Shown here one piece after another: positions 30,707 through 38,699 of a stretch of DNA of 64,000 nt (the stretch's first letter is position 1; each line of letters begins with the position of its first letter). Source of the stretch: Anaeromyxobacter paludicola (GTDB taxonomy: Bacteria; Myxococcota; Myxococcia; Myxococcales; Anaeromyxobacteraceae); the NCBI RefSeq assembly GCF_023169965.1, contig NZ_AP025592.1, positions 1,302,001-1,366,000 on the forward strand, in the 5' to 3' direction. Under the pieces are notes generated by a model, which was given only the letters and a program-made list of their open reading frames with translations, ran no database searches and was not told where the DNA came from. Both the position numbers and the translations under genes were made by a program.

Positions 30707-32239
30707 ATGGCCCAGATCCTGAAGCCCCCCTCCACCCAGCGCGTCTACGACGTGTGCGTCGTCGGCTCGCAGCTCGGCGGCGCGGTCGCGGGCGCCCTGC
30801 TCGCGAAGCGCGGCTACCGGGTGCTGCACGTGGATCACGACGGCGTCGGCGCGACCTACCTCGACGGCGGCTACCTCCTCCCCTACGCGCCGGCGGTGCT
30901 GTTCGGTCCGCGCCAGACGCCCGCCTCCGAGGCGGCGCTGGTCGAGCTCGGGCTCCACACCGACGTGGCCCGGCTGCTCGAGCCGTCCGCCCCCGACCTG
31001 CAGCTCCTCCTGCCCCGACACCGGGTGGACGTCCCGCGCGACCCGGCGCTCCGCGCCCGCGAGCTCGCCCGGGAGTGGCCGGCCGACGCCGCCCGGCTGA
31101 CCGAGGCGCTCGGCGCGGTGGAGAAGCTCTTCGCCGCCGCCACCCCCTTCCTGAAGGAGCTCCCGCCGCTGCCGCCCGAGGGGTTCGGCGAGCGGCGCGC
31201 CCTCTCGAAGGCGCTGCGCGCCGTGGCCGCGGGCCCCGAGGGGCACGTGGACGAGGCCCGCCCCTTCGCCGGCCTCGAGAACCACCCGTTCGCCGCCGCG
31301 CTCCTCACCGCCCAGCGCTTCCTCACCTACCTCGACGGCGCGCCCTCCCCCTTCTCGCTGAACCGGCTCCTCGGGTGCGCCCTGCACGGCACCTTCCGCA
31401 TGCCGGGGGGCTACGAGGGGCTGCGCGAGCTCATCCGCAAGCGCATCGGCGAGCACCGGGGGGAGCTGCTCGGGGGCGGCGAGGGGCCGGCCGCGGTGGC
31501 CGAGGCGCTCGAGCTCGACGGCCAGAAGGTGGCCTCGCTGCGGCTCGTCGATCACAAGGACCACTTCGTCGCCAAGGCCTTCGTGCTCGCGACCGACGCG
31601 CCCGCCGTCCGGCGGCTCCTGCCGCAGGGAGAGTCGCGCCTCGCGCCGCTCCTCGAGCCGGTGCGCCCGGAGCGGCAGCTCCTCACGGTCAACCTGGTGG
31701 TGAAGAAGGCCGCCCTGCCCCCGGCGCTCGGCTCGACCGTGCTGGCGCTCCGGGACGCGCGCGGCCCCGACGACCTCGGCAACGCCGTGCTCCTCCAGGT
31801 CCTCCCCGCCCGCAAGGACACCCGGCGAGGCCAGGGCGAGGTGGTCCCGGACGAGCGGGTGGTCTGCGCGGCCGGGTTCGTCCCGGCCGACGCGCGGGAG
31901 CGCGGCGAGCCGTTCCTCCGCGAGGTGGGCGAGCAGGTCCTCGCGGCCATCTCCGACGCCGTCCCCTTCTTCGAGCGCCACCTGGTGCGCCAGTCGGTCC
32001 CGGCGCTGGCCGCGCACGACCGGCGGGGCTCGCGCCTGCTCCCCCACCCGCTCTACCGGGTGGAGGGCGAGCAGGCCTTCGGGGTGACCGGGCTGCAGCC
32101 CCGCACGCCCTACAAGAACCTCTTCTTCGCGGGCCGCGAGGTGGTCCCGGGGCTCGGCCTCGAGGGCGAGTTCCACGCCGGCGTGCAGGCCGCCCAGGCG
32201 GTCACCGGTCTCCTCGGCAAGGTCCTCGGCCGGAAGTAG
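30707..32239 (+). CDS. FAD/NAD(P)-dependent oxidoreductase, phytoene-desaturase-like
   Basis: This 510-residue flavoprotein has an N-terminal dinucleotide-binding fold VYDVCVVGSQLGGAVAGALL then GYRVLHVDHDGVGATYLDGG, and a C-terminal cap ending in FFAGREVVPGLGLEGEFHAG, typical of amine oxidase and carotenoid desaturase relatives (GMC-unrelated). The glycine-rich loop is GSQLGG rather than the canonical GxGxxG, a slight deviation. GAAGGA precedes the ATG. No carotenoid or lipid genes lie near it, so the substrate is unknown. The carboxy-terminal Arg/Glu-rich loop (ARKDTRRGQGEVVPDERVVC) is unusual. A redox enzyme role is secure; the reaction is not. Confidence 0.8.
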   Translation: MAQILKPPSTQRVYDVCVVGSQLGGAVAGALLAKRGYRVLHVDHDGVGATYLDGGYLLPYAPAVLFGPRQTPASEAALVELGLHTDVARLLEPSAPDLQLLLPRHRVDVPRDPALRARELAREWPADAARLTEALGAVEKLFAAATPFLKELPPLPPEGFGERRALSKALRAVAAGPEGHVDEARPFAGLENHPFAAALLTAQRFLTYLDGAPSPFSLNRLLGCALHGTFRMPGGYEGLRELIRKRIGEHRGELLGGGEGPAAVAEALELDGQKVASLRLVDHKDHFVAKAFVLATDAPAVRRLLPQGESRLAPLLEPVRPERQLLTVNLVVKKAALPPALGSTVLALRDARGPDDLGNAVLLQVLPARKDTRRGQGEVVPDERVVCAAGFVPADARERGEPFLREVGEQVLAAISDAVPFFERHLVRQSVPALAAHDRRGSRLLPHPLYRVEGEQAFGVTGLQPRTPYKNLFFAGREVVPGLGLEGEFHAGVQAAQAVTGLLGKVLGRK

Positions 32240-32264
32240 CTTGATCTTCCCGCCGAAGTAGCTT
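32233..32264 (+). repeat. Direct repeat GAAGTAGCTT in the rpmB promoter region
   Basis: The 10-base word GAAGTAGCTT occurs at 32233-32242 and again at 32255-32264, 22 bases apart, which is two helical turns. The first copy overlaps the oxidoreductase stop codon, and the second overlaps the likely -10 region of the rpmB promoter. The arrangement could be a regulator's tandem site or coincidence. Confidence 0.5.
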
Positions 32265-32268
32265 AGAA
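32241..32268 (+). promoter_or_regulatory. Candidate rpmB promoter
   Basis: TTGATC (32241-32246) and TTAGAA (32263-32268) are 16 bases apart. The predicted start near 32275 leaves a leader of about 22 bases with AGGGG before the rpmB ATG. The match is moderate: four of six at the -35 and three of six at the -10. Confidence 0.5.
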
Positions 32269-32296
32269 GTCCGCGCTCTTTCAGGGGTAACACGCC

Positions 32297-32518
32297 ATGG
32301 CACGCCGCTGCGAAATCTGTGGGAAGGGGCCGCTCGTCGGCAACAACGTCTCCCACGCGAACAACAAGACCAAGACCCGCTCCCTCCCGAACCTGCGCTC
32401 GGTCCGCGCCGTCAAGGACGGGACCGTGTCGCACATCCGCGTCTGCACCCGCTGCCTCAAGGCGGGGCGCGTGGTGAAGGCTGGGCGCGGTCGCACCCAG
32501 TCCGTCGCCGGCGCGTAG
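32297..32518 (+). CDS. rpmB: 50S ribosomal protein L28, zinc-binding form
   Basis: L28 is a small protein of the large ribosomal subunit. The 73-residue product begins [20 protein letters not shown] and carries both Cys pairs (CEIC at residues 5-8 and CTRC in [12 protein letters not shown]), the zinc-binding C+ form. Bacteria often keep a Cys-less paralogue for zinc starvation; none is seen here. AGGGG lies before the ATG. The gene has its own likely promoter and no ribosomal neighbours (rpmG is absent), and the murQ reading frame begins just downstream on the same strand. Confidence 0.98.
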   Translation: MARRCEICGKGPLVGNNVSHANNKTKTRSLPNLRSVRAVKDGTVSHIRVCTRCLKAGRVVKAGRGRTQSVAGA

Positions 32519-32549
32519 GCGCCGCGAGCGCGGTACGGCTCGTCTCCCG

Positions 32550-33353
32550 GTCACCGAAGCGCTGCACCCCGCCGGACGCCGCCTCGACGGCCTGCCGGCG
32601 CGGTCGCTCCTCACCCGGCTCCACGCCGGGGACGAGGAGGCGGTCCGCGCGGTGGGCGAGGCGCTCCCGGCGCTGGCCCCGCTCGTGGACGCGGTCGCTC
32701 GCGCGATCGCCGCGGGCGGGCGCCTCCTCTACCTCGGGGCAGGCACCTCCGGACGGCTCGCCGCCGCCGACGCGGCCGAGTGGCCGCCGACCTTCGGCAC
32801 CGCGCCCTCGCGCGCGGTGGCGCTCGTGGCCGGCGGCGCGAGGGCGCTCTCGCGCGCCGTCGAGGGGGCCGAGGACGACCGGGCCGCCGGCGCCGCCGCG
32901 ATCCGCGCCGCGCGCGCCGGGGAGCGGGACGTCGTGGTCGGGGTGTCCGCCTCGGGCCGCACGCCGTTCGTCCTCGCCGGGCTGGCCGAGGCGCGCCGCC
33001 GCGGCGCCGCGACCGCGCTCCTCACCAGCGGGCGCGGCGCGCGGGCGCGGGTGGACCACCTCGTCCTCCTCGACACCGGCCCGGAGCGGATCGCGGGCTC
33101 GACCCGCATGAAGGCCGGCGCCGCCGCCCGGATGGCGCTCACCCTGCTCTCCTCGGCCGCGATGATCCGGGCCGGGCGGGCGCCGGGCGGGCGCATGCTC
33201 GACCTCGTCCCGACGAGCGCCAAGCTCCGGGCGCGGGCCGTCCGCCTCGTGGTGGAGGCCACCGGCGTCACCCCGGCGCGGGCGTCGCGCGCGCTCGGCC
33301 GGCACGGCTACGTCGTGCGGGCCGCCATCGCGGACCTCGGAGGCAGAACGTGA
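32550..33353 (+). CDS. murQ: N-acetylmuramic acid 6-phosphate etherase (start codon unresolved)
   Basis: MurQ cleaves the lactyl ether of MurNAc-6-phosphate during peptidoglycan recycling. Family motifs are intact: LYLGAGTSGRLAAADAAEWP, VEGAEDDRAAG, VVGVSASGRTPFVLAGL and TGPERIAGSTRMKAGAAARM. Homology to the usual N-terminus (TEALHPAGRRLDGLPARSLL) begins at about 32550, yet no ATG, GTG or TTG lies in frame between the stop at 32475 and the GTG at 32652. The GTG would delete about 34 conserved residues. A CTG (32481 or 32562) or another non-standard start may be used. The given start marks where homology begins. The next gene overlaps its stop by GTGA. Confidence 0.85.
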   Translation, partial: VTEALHPAGRRLDGLPARSLLTRLHAGDEEAVRAVGEALPALAPLVDAVARAIAAGGRLLYLGAGTSGRLAAADAAEWPPTFGTAPSRAVALVAGGARALSRAVEGAEDDRAAGAAAIRAARAGERDVVVGVSASGRTPFVLAGLAEARRRGAATALLTSGRGARARVDHLVLLDTGPERIAGSTRMKAGAAARMALTLLSSAAMIRAGRAPGGRMLDLVPTSAKLRARAVRLVVEATGVTPARASRALGRHGYVVRAAIADLGGRT

Positions 33354-34969
33354 GCCACAAGGAACGGAAGCCCATCGACCCGGCCGCCCTCGCGACGGCC
33401 CGCGCCGGCCTCTCCCAGGTCACCGGGAAGCGGCGCCTCGATCTCATCCTCGACGCGCCCGACCCGCAGGCCCTGGTGCGCGCCCTCCCCGCCGACGAGC
33501 TCTACCTGACCGTCCGCGAGCTGGGGCTCGGCGACGCGGCCTCGCTCGTCCAGCTCGCCTCGGCGGAGCAGTTCCGCACCTTCCTCGACCTCGACGCCTG
33601 GAAGGGGGGCGCGCTCGTCCCCGGCCGCGCCCTGCCCTGGCTCCGCGCCGCGCGCGCCGGCTCGAACCAGTCGCCCCAGGCGGCCCGCCGCTGGGCCGCC
33701 AAGCTCCGCCTGCTCGACCGCGAGCTCCTCCACCTCGTGCTGCGCGGCGCGCTCCGGGTCCACGACCTCGAGGCCGAGCCCGACCCGGTGCTCACCTCGA
33801 GCCGCTTCATGCGGACCGCCGAGGGCAAGTACGTGCTCGAGTTCCTGGTGGAGGGCACGGAGTACCTCGCCGTCCGCGGCATCGTGGACGACCTCATCGC
33901 CGACGACCCGTTCACCGCCACCCGCCTCTTCTCGGCGCTCGCCTGGGATCTCCCCTCCGAGCTCGAGGAGACCGAGCGGCGCTGGCGCGACGGGCGGCTC
34001 GCGGATCTCGGCTACCCGAGCCCGGAGGAGGCGCTCTCGTGGTTCGCGCGCCCGCCGCGCGAGCCGGCGGCGCCGGCCGGGTCCCCGGCCCGCCCGCCCG
34101 GCTTCTGGCTGGCGACGTTCCGGCGCGGCGCGCTCCTCGACCGGGCCGCCGACCGGCTCGGCCCGCAGGCGCGCGACGCCTTCGAGGTGGAGCTCGTGGC
34201 CGCCGCCAACGCGGTGCTGGTGGCCGACGCGGTGGACCCCGGCGATCCCGACGCGGTCCGCGCCGCGGTGGAGGCGGCCCGCGCCAAGCTCGAGCTCGGC
34301 CTCGAGGCGCTGAGCGGCGGGGACGAGGCGCGGGCGGCGGCCGTGCTCGAGGAGACGCCGCTGAAGCGGGTCTTCCAGCACGGGTTCCTGCGCACGCTCG
34401 AGCTGCGCTGGCGCGCCGAGCGGCTGTTCCAGGCGGGCGGCGCCGGGACCCCGGCGCTCCCGCTCCTCGACGCCCCGCTCGGCGAGGCGATGGCCGCCCT
34501 GACGCGCCGCCGGCCGGCGTTCTTCCCCGGCCTGGACCTCCCGCGCGAGGAGTGGGGCGATCTCGCCGCGCGCGCCTTCGTGCCGCGCCACTTCCTCTCG
34601 GCCGAGGAGCTGGCCCGGACCGCCGCCGCCCTCGACCTCTGCGAGGGGCTCGCGGCCATCGCCCGCGAGCTCGCGCTCGCGCCGCCGGAGCGCTCCGACC
34701 GCGAGCCGCCCCGGCTCTCCGCGCTCTACCTGACGGCGCTCGCCAACGAGCGGCTGGGACGCGCCTTCGCCCCGACGCCGCTCGCCGCCGCCGAGCTGCC
34801 CCGCGCCGCCGCCCTGCTCGCGACCGTCGAGGACCCGCGGCTCGCCGATCGCGGAGAGGCCGGCCAGCTCCTCCTCGACCTCGCCCGCCACCGCGCGGAG
34901 GAGCTCGCGCCTCTGCGCGAGGGCGGCGAGGTCCCCGCGGCGCACCAGGCGGCGGTGCTGGTCGGCTAG
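33350..34969 (+). CDS. DUF6178 family protein
   Basis: This 539-residue cytoplasmic-looking protein starts at a GTG overlapping the murQ stop, so it is translationally coupled. It opens with MSHKERKPIDPAALATARAG and is Leu/Ala/Glu-rich and mostly helical. Typical segments are RRLDLILDAPDPQALVRALP, ELYLTVRELGLGDAASLVQL, LAWDLPSELEETERRWRDGR and RLADLGYPSPEEALSWFARP. These match my memory of DUF6178, a family of unknown function in Deltaproteobacteria-type genomes. No signal peptide, membrane helix or catalytic motif is seen. It ends in a CTAG shared with the convergent zinc-ribbon gene. Family assignment is moderate. Confidence 0.75.
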   Translation: MSHKERKPIDPAALATARAGLSQVTGKRRLDLILDAPDPQALVRALPADELYLTVRELGLGDAASLVQLASAEQFRTFLDLDAWKGGALVPGRALPWLRAARAGSNQSPQAARRWAAKLRLLDRELLHLVLRGALRVHDLEAEPDPVLTSSRFMRTAEGKYVLEFLVEGTEYLAVRGIVDDLIADDPFTATRLFSALAWDLPSELEETERRWRDGRLADLGYPSPEEALSWFARPPREPAAPAGSPARPPGFWLATFRRGALLDRAADRLGPQARDAFEVELVAAANAVLVADAVDPGDPDAVRAAVEAARAKLELGLEALSGGDEARAAAVLEETPLKRVFQHGFLRTLELRWRAERLFQAGGAGTPALPLLDAPLGEAMAALTRRRPAFFPGLDLPREEWGDLAARAFVPRHFLSAEELARTAAALDLCEGLAAIARELALAPPERSDREPPRLSALYLTALANERLGRAFAPTPLAAAELPRAAALLATVEDPRLADRGEAGQLLLDLARHRAEELAPLREGGEVPAAHQAAVLVG

Positions 34970-35442
34970 CCCTCGGCCTCGTCCGGCGCGGCCTCCGCCG
35001 GCGCGCCGAGCGAGAGCCCGCAGTCCGGGCACTCCGGCTGGGCGGGGTCGAGGACGAACCGGTGGCCGCAGGCGGGGCACTCCACCTCGCCCCCCTGGTC
35101 GAGATCCACTCCCCGCAGCCCGCGCTCGGCCGCCGCGGCCGCCTCGGGATCCTTGAGCAGATCGGCCCAGTCCCGGCGCAGGAACCCCAGCGCCCCCTCC
35201 GACTGATCCTTCGGCACGTAGAGGTTCCAGAGGGGATGCAGCCGCTCCTCCGGGCGGCGGGCCGGCACCTGCTCCACCTCGGGCGCGAACCCCTGCTCCT
35301 CGAGCAGCTCCATCATCTCCTTGACCGAGGCGTAGCCGGACCGGAGCAGGAGCGCGAGCCCCTCGGCGGTCGCGTCGCAGGTCACGCAGGCGCCCTGCGC
35401 GTCGAGCGGGGTGTTGCAGACCTTGCACACCTGGACGTCCAT
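34966..35442 (-). CDS. Two-zinc-ribbon protein of unknown function
   Basis: This 158-residue protein has a zinc ribbon at each end: [17 protein letters not shown] near residues 6-22 and [20 protein letters not shown] near residues 120-140. A helical middle part ([20 protein letters not shown]) with an E/P-rich linker and [20 protein letters not shown] lies between. Such two-ribbon adaptors often mediate protein or nucleic-acid contacts, but no target is evident. GGAGG lies before the ATG. The stop shares CTAG with the DUF6178 gene on the other strand, making these genes interlocked at their ends. Confidence 0.8.
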   Translation of the reverse strand: MDVQVCKVCNTPLDAQGACVTCDATAEGLALLLRSGYASVKEMMELLEEQGFAPEVEQVPARRPEERLHPLWNLYVPKDQSEGALGFLRRDWADLLKDPEAAAAAERGLRGVDLDQGGEVECPACGHRFVLDPAQPECPDCGLSLGAPAEAAPDEAEG

Positions 35443-35528
35443 GGTGCCTCCGTCGGGTCACTGGCCTTCCGGGCCATTCTAGGCGCAGGGCGGGAGCGAG
35501 CGCATTCCTCTTTGAGGACCCCCGAAGC

Positions 35529-35534
35529 TATACT
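35529..35534 (+). promoter_or_regulatory. -10 element of a probable leaderless folD promoter
   Basis: TATACT at 35529-35534 is a good -10 (5 of 6). Only 9 bases separate it from the folD ATG at 35544, and no Shine-Dalgarno sequence is present. The start of transcription would fall at or within a few bases of the ATG. The -35 region is weak (TTCCTC about 18 bases upstream is the best candidate). Confidence 0.55.
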
Positions 35535-35543
35535 GCGCGTCCC

Positions 35544-36383
35544 ATGATCATCGACGGCAAGCAGGTGGCGGCCCAGGTCCGGGCCGAGGTGGCGGCGGCG
35601 GTGAAGGAGCTCGAGGCGCGCGGCAGGACGCCGGGCCTGACCGTGGTCCGCGTCGGGGACGACCCGGCCTCGGCGGTCTACGTGCGCGGGAAGCGGAAGG
35701 CTTGCGAGGAGGTGGGGATCCGGTCGGTCGAGCACCACCTCCCGGCCACCACGTCCCAGGCGGAGCTGCTCGCCCTCGTCCGCCAGCTCAACGCCGACCC
35801 GTCCGTGGACGGCATCCTGGTCCAGCTCCCGCTCCCGAAGGGGCTCGACGAGTCGGAGATCCTGGACGCCATCGACCCCGGCAAGGACGTGGACGGCTTC
35901 CACCCCCTCAACGTCGGCGCCCTCTGCCTCGGGAAGCCGGCCCCCCGCCCCTGCACCCCGCACGGCGTCATGCGCCTCCTCGCGGAGGCCGGCTGCGACC
36001 CCAAGGGCAAGCGCGCCCTCGTCATCGGCCGCTCCCACATCGTCGGGAAGCCGATGGCGCTCATGCTCCTCGAGAAGCACGCCACCGTGACCATCGCCCA
36101 CTCGCGCACGGCCGACCTCGCGGCCGAGGTCGCGCGGGCCGACATCGTCGTCGCCGCCATCGGCAAGGCCGAGATGATCCGCGGCGAGTGGGTGAAGCCC
36201 GGCGCCGTGGTGATCGACGTCGGCATGAACCGCAAGCCGGACGGCAAGCTCTGTGGCGACGTGGAGTACGCCGCCGCCGCCGAGCGGGCCGCCGCCATCA
36301 CCCCGGTGCCCGGCGGCGTGGGTCCCATGACCATCGCCATGCTGCTCGTGAACACGGTGGAGCTGGCCCGGACCCGGACGTGA
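35544..36383 (+). CDS. folD: Bifunctional methylene-THF dehydrogenase/methenyl-THF cyclohydrolase
   Basis: FolD interconverts 5,10-methylene-, methenyl- and 10-formyl-tetrahydrofolate, tying serine/glycine catabolism to purine synthesis. The 279-residue product shows [20 protein letters not shown] with the YxxxK catalytic lysine region, [58 protein letters not shown] and [16 protein letters not shown]. Length is normal. The gene probably has a leaderless start. The metallophosphoesterase begins in its stop codon (GTGA). Its substrate also comes from the gcv operon encoded 3 kb downstream. Confidence 0.98.
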   Translation: MIIDGKQVAAQVRAEVAAAVKELEARGRTPGLTVVRVGDDPASAVYVRGKRKACEEVGIRSVEHHLPATTSQAELLALVRQLNADPSVDGILVQLPLPKGLDESEILDAIDPGKDVDGFHPLNVGALCLGKPAPRPCTPHGVMRLLAEAGCDPKGKRALVIGRSHIVGKPMALMLLEKHATVTIAHSRTADLAAEVARADIVVAAIGKAEMIRGEWVKPGAVVIDVGMNRKPDGKLCGDVEYAAAAERAAAITPVPGGVGPMTIAMLLVNTVELARTRT

Positions 36384-37522
36384 TCCGGGGCGCGGCGCGC
36401 CTCCTCCTCGCGGTCGGCCTGCTCCAGTCGGGCTGCTGCGGCTGCGCCGGGGGCGGCGGCTACACCGTCCGCGCCCCGCTGCCGCCGGCGCCTCCCTCCG
36501 CCCTCTCGGAGGACGAGGTGGCGCGGTCGATCCCGCGGCCGCTCCTGCGCGTGCTGCTCCTCGGCGACTTCGGGGACGCGACCTGCCAGCAGCGGTCGCT
36601 GGCCGCGGCGGTGGTCGCGGCGCACCGTCGCGAGCCGTTCGACCTCGCCTTCCACCTCGGCGACAACCTGTACGAGTGCGGCCCCGACGCCGCGCTCCCG
36701 GGGGCCGACCGCTGCGCCTTCGCGCCCGACGGGAACACCGTCGCGCCGGGCTTCCGGCCACCGGCGGACGACCGGTTCCGCAGGCTCCTCGAGGCGCCGC
36801 TCGCGCCGCTCGCCGAGGGCGCGAAGCCCCTCCCCTTCTACGCCGTGCTCGGCAACCATGACGTCGCCGCCACCGGCGCCTGCCGCGTCCTGTCCGGCGA
36901 CCCGGCCGCGGCGAGCCGGACCAAGGCCTGCCTGGAGGTGGCGCACGAGGGGCCGCTCTGGCGGATGCCCGGGCGGCACTACGTCCTCGACCGGGGGCCG
37001 GCCCGCTTCGTCGCCATCGACGGCAACCTGCTGGTGCGCGACTACGGCGGCTTCACGCTCGACGGCGAGGTGGCCTTCGTGCGCGAGGCGACGCGCGGCT
37101 GCGGCGCGCGGCGCTGCTTCGTGGTCTCGCACCAGCCGGCCGCGACCGCCGGCGAGCACGTCTCGGACTGGAAGGACGGCAGCTACCGGGAGCGGGTCCG
37201 TCGGCTGCAGGAGGCCTTCGAGGGTCCGGTGGCCGCCTGGCTGTCCGGCCACGACCACGACCTGCAGCAGCTCCGGGCGCCGGGAGGCTACGACGTCTTC
37301 GTCTCCGGCAACGGCTCCCGCCAGCGCCCCCGCGAGCGCTTCGAGGCGGTGCGGCCGCCGGAGGCCCGCCTCCTCTTCGCCTCCACGAGCTGGGGCTTCG
37401 CCGCGCTCGAGCTCTTCGAGGACGGCTGGGGCGTGCGCTTCGAGGACGCGGGCGGCGTGAGCCTCCACTGCTGCCGCGCCCGCGGCGCCGGCCGCTGCGA
37501 GCCGGTCGGCTGCTGGCGTTGA
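36380..37522 (+). CDS. Calcineurin-like metallophosphoesterase, predicted lipoprotein
   Basis: This 380-residue exported protein opens with a lipoprotein signal [18 protein letters not shown]. The metallophosphatase motifs follow in order: [23 protein letters not shown] (GDN), VLGNHDVAA (GNH), [15 protein letters not shown] (His) and [13 protein letters not shown] (GHDH). They resemble tartrate-resistant/purple acid phosphatases. It starts at a GTG overlapping the folD stop, so it depends on folD translation. Substrate unknown: phosphomonoesters released in the periplasm or on the cell surface are plausible. Several Cys pairs ([10 protein letters not shown]) suggest disulfides. Confidence 0.9.
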   Translation: MIRGAARLLLAVGLLQSGCCGCAGGGGYTVRAPLPPAPPSALSEDEVARSIPRPLLRVLLLGDFGDATCQQRSLAAAVVAAHRREPFDLAFHLGDNLYECGPDAALPGADRCAFAPDGNTVAPGFRPPADDRFRRLLEAPLAPLAEGAKPLPFYAVLGNHDVAATGACRVLSGDPAAASRTKACLEVAHEGPLWRMPGRHYVLDRGPARFVAIDGNLLVRDYGGFTLDGEVAFVREATRGCGARRCFVVSHQPAATAGEHVSDWKDGSYRERVRRLQEAFEGPVAAWLSGHDHDLQQLRAPGGYDVFVSGNGSRQRPRERFEAVRPPEARLLFASTSWGFAALELFEDGWGVRFEDAGGVSLHCCRARGAGRCEPVGCWR

Positions 37523-37533
37523 GACGGTGAGCG

Positions 37534-38553
37534 CTACGCCTCGCGGGGCCGCTCCCGGTTGCGCGCCGCCGCGGCGTCGCCCAGCGCGGTGAGGAAGGAG
37601 CGCGCCACCCGCGGCCGGTGCGCGTGCCCCTCGCGCGCCGGCTCGTCGGCCGAGACGCCGCCCTGCGAGGGCAGGAGCCGGTTGGCGAGCGCCATGGCGC
37701 GGATGGTGGCGCCCGGGAGGAGCGCGTGGAGGAGCCGGAGCGCCCGCGCCGGCCAGCCCACCACGACGTAGCGCTCCCCGCGCTCGAGCGCGTCCACCAT
37801 GCGGCGCGCGGCGCGGCCGGCGCCCACCGTGAGCAAGGGGAGCGAGGAGGCCACCGCGAACCAGCCCACCTCCGCCTCGCGCCGCCCCTTGAAGAGGGCC
37901 CGCAGGAAGGAGCCGGTCCGCATCAGGCCGGGGACCACCGTCGTCACCCGGACGCCGTCCTTGGCCGCCTCGGCGGCGATCCCCTCCGAGAAGCCGACCT
38001 GCGCGAACTTGCCGGCGGTGTACGGGAGGAGATGCGGCACCGCCACCGCGCCGCCGATCGAGGTGACGTTCAGCACGGCGCCGTCGCCGCGCGCCCGCAT
38101 CGCCGGCAGCGCCGCCAGGGTGGCGTGCACGGTGCCCCAGAAGTTCACGCCCACGGCGTCCCGGTAGTCCTGCAGCCGCAGCCCCTCCGCGGGGGCGACC
38201 TGGATGATCCCGGCGACGTTCACGAGCGCGTCCACCCGGCCGAGGCGCGCCTCGGCCTCGCGCACCATGCGGGCCGCGTCCTCCTCGCTGGCGACGTCGC
38301 AGGCGATCGGGACCACCTCCGCGCCCAGCGCCGCGAGCTCGACGCGCGCCGCCTCGAGCTCCCTCACGTCGCGCGCCGCGATCGCCAGCCGCGCGCCGCG
38401 CCGGGCGAGCTCGCGGGCGATGCAGAGCCCGAGCCCGCGCGAGCCGCCCGAGACCAGCACCGCCTTCCCCGCCACCCGGTGCCGGCGCACCCTCGCCAGG
38501 GCGACCGCTCCGGCGGCGCCCGCCAGCCATCCCATCGTCCTCGCCACGCGCAC
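37534..38553 (-). CDS. Short-chain dehydrogenase/reductase (SDR), membrane-anchored
   Basis: This 339-residue NAD(P)-dependent oxidoreductase has the Rossmann loop VLVSGGSRGLGLCIARELAR, catalytic Ser in VLNVTSIGGAVAVPH and YxxxK in LLPYTAGKFAQVGFSEG. The N-terminal MGWLAGAAGAVALARVRRHR looks like a membrane anchor. The GTG at 38553 is preferred because GGAGGGGG lies 6 bases upstream; an ATG six codons later is possible. A hydrophobic C-terminal segment (ALRLLHALLPGATIRAMAL) may also touch the membrane. It stands divergent from the gcv operon with its own short upstream region and converges on the phosphoesterase gene with 11 bases between. Substrate is unknown. Confidence 0.88.
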   Translation of the reverse strand: MRVARTMGWLAGAAGAVALARVRRHRVAGKAVLVSGGSRGLGLCIARELARRGARLAIAARDVRELEAARVELAALGAEVVPIACDVASEEDAARMVREAEARLGRVDALVNVAGIIQVAPAEGLRLQDYRDAVGVNFWGTVHATLAALPAMRARGDGAVLNVTSIGGAVAVPHLLPYTAGKFAQVGFSEGIAAEAAKDGVRVTTVVPGLMRTGSFLRALFKGRREAEVGWFAVASSLPLLTVGAGRAARRMVDALERGERYVVVGWPARALRLLHALLPGATIRAMALANRLLPSQGGVSADEPAREGHAHRPRVARSFLTALGDAAAARNRERPREA

Positions 38554-38643
38554 GTTCGACCCCCTCCGGGGAAGATGCGGCCGGCCTCGTCCCTCGCAAG
38601 GCGGCCCGCACCCCGAGAAAAGGCGCCCCCCGCCCGGCTTCGC

Positions 38644-38671
38644 TTGACCCCCCCGCCTCCGCCGCTAGAAT
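38644..38671 (+). promoter_or_regulatory. gcv operon promoter
   Basis: TTGACC (38644-38649) and TAGAAT (38666-38671) are spaced 16 bases apart. The predicted start near 38678 leaves a leader of only about 22 bases with AAGG before the gcvT ATG. The leader is far too short for a glycine riboswitch, and the region before it is occupied by the SDR gene's upstream DNA. Confidence 0.7.
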
Positions 38672-38699
38672 CCGCGCCGCCCCCTTTCCAAGGCCATCC

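Noticed and set aside
38560-38699. Glycine riboswitch before gcvT
   Set aside because: Promoter lies too close to the start, and no aptamer-like pairs were found.
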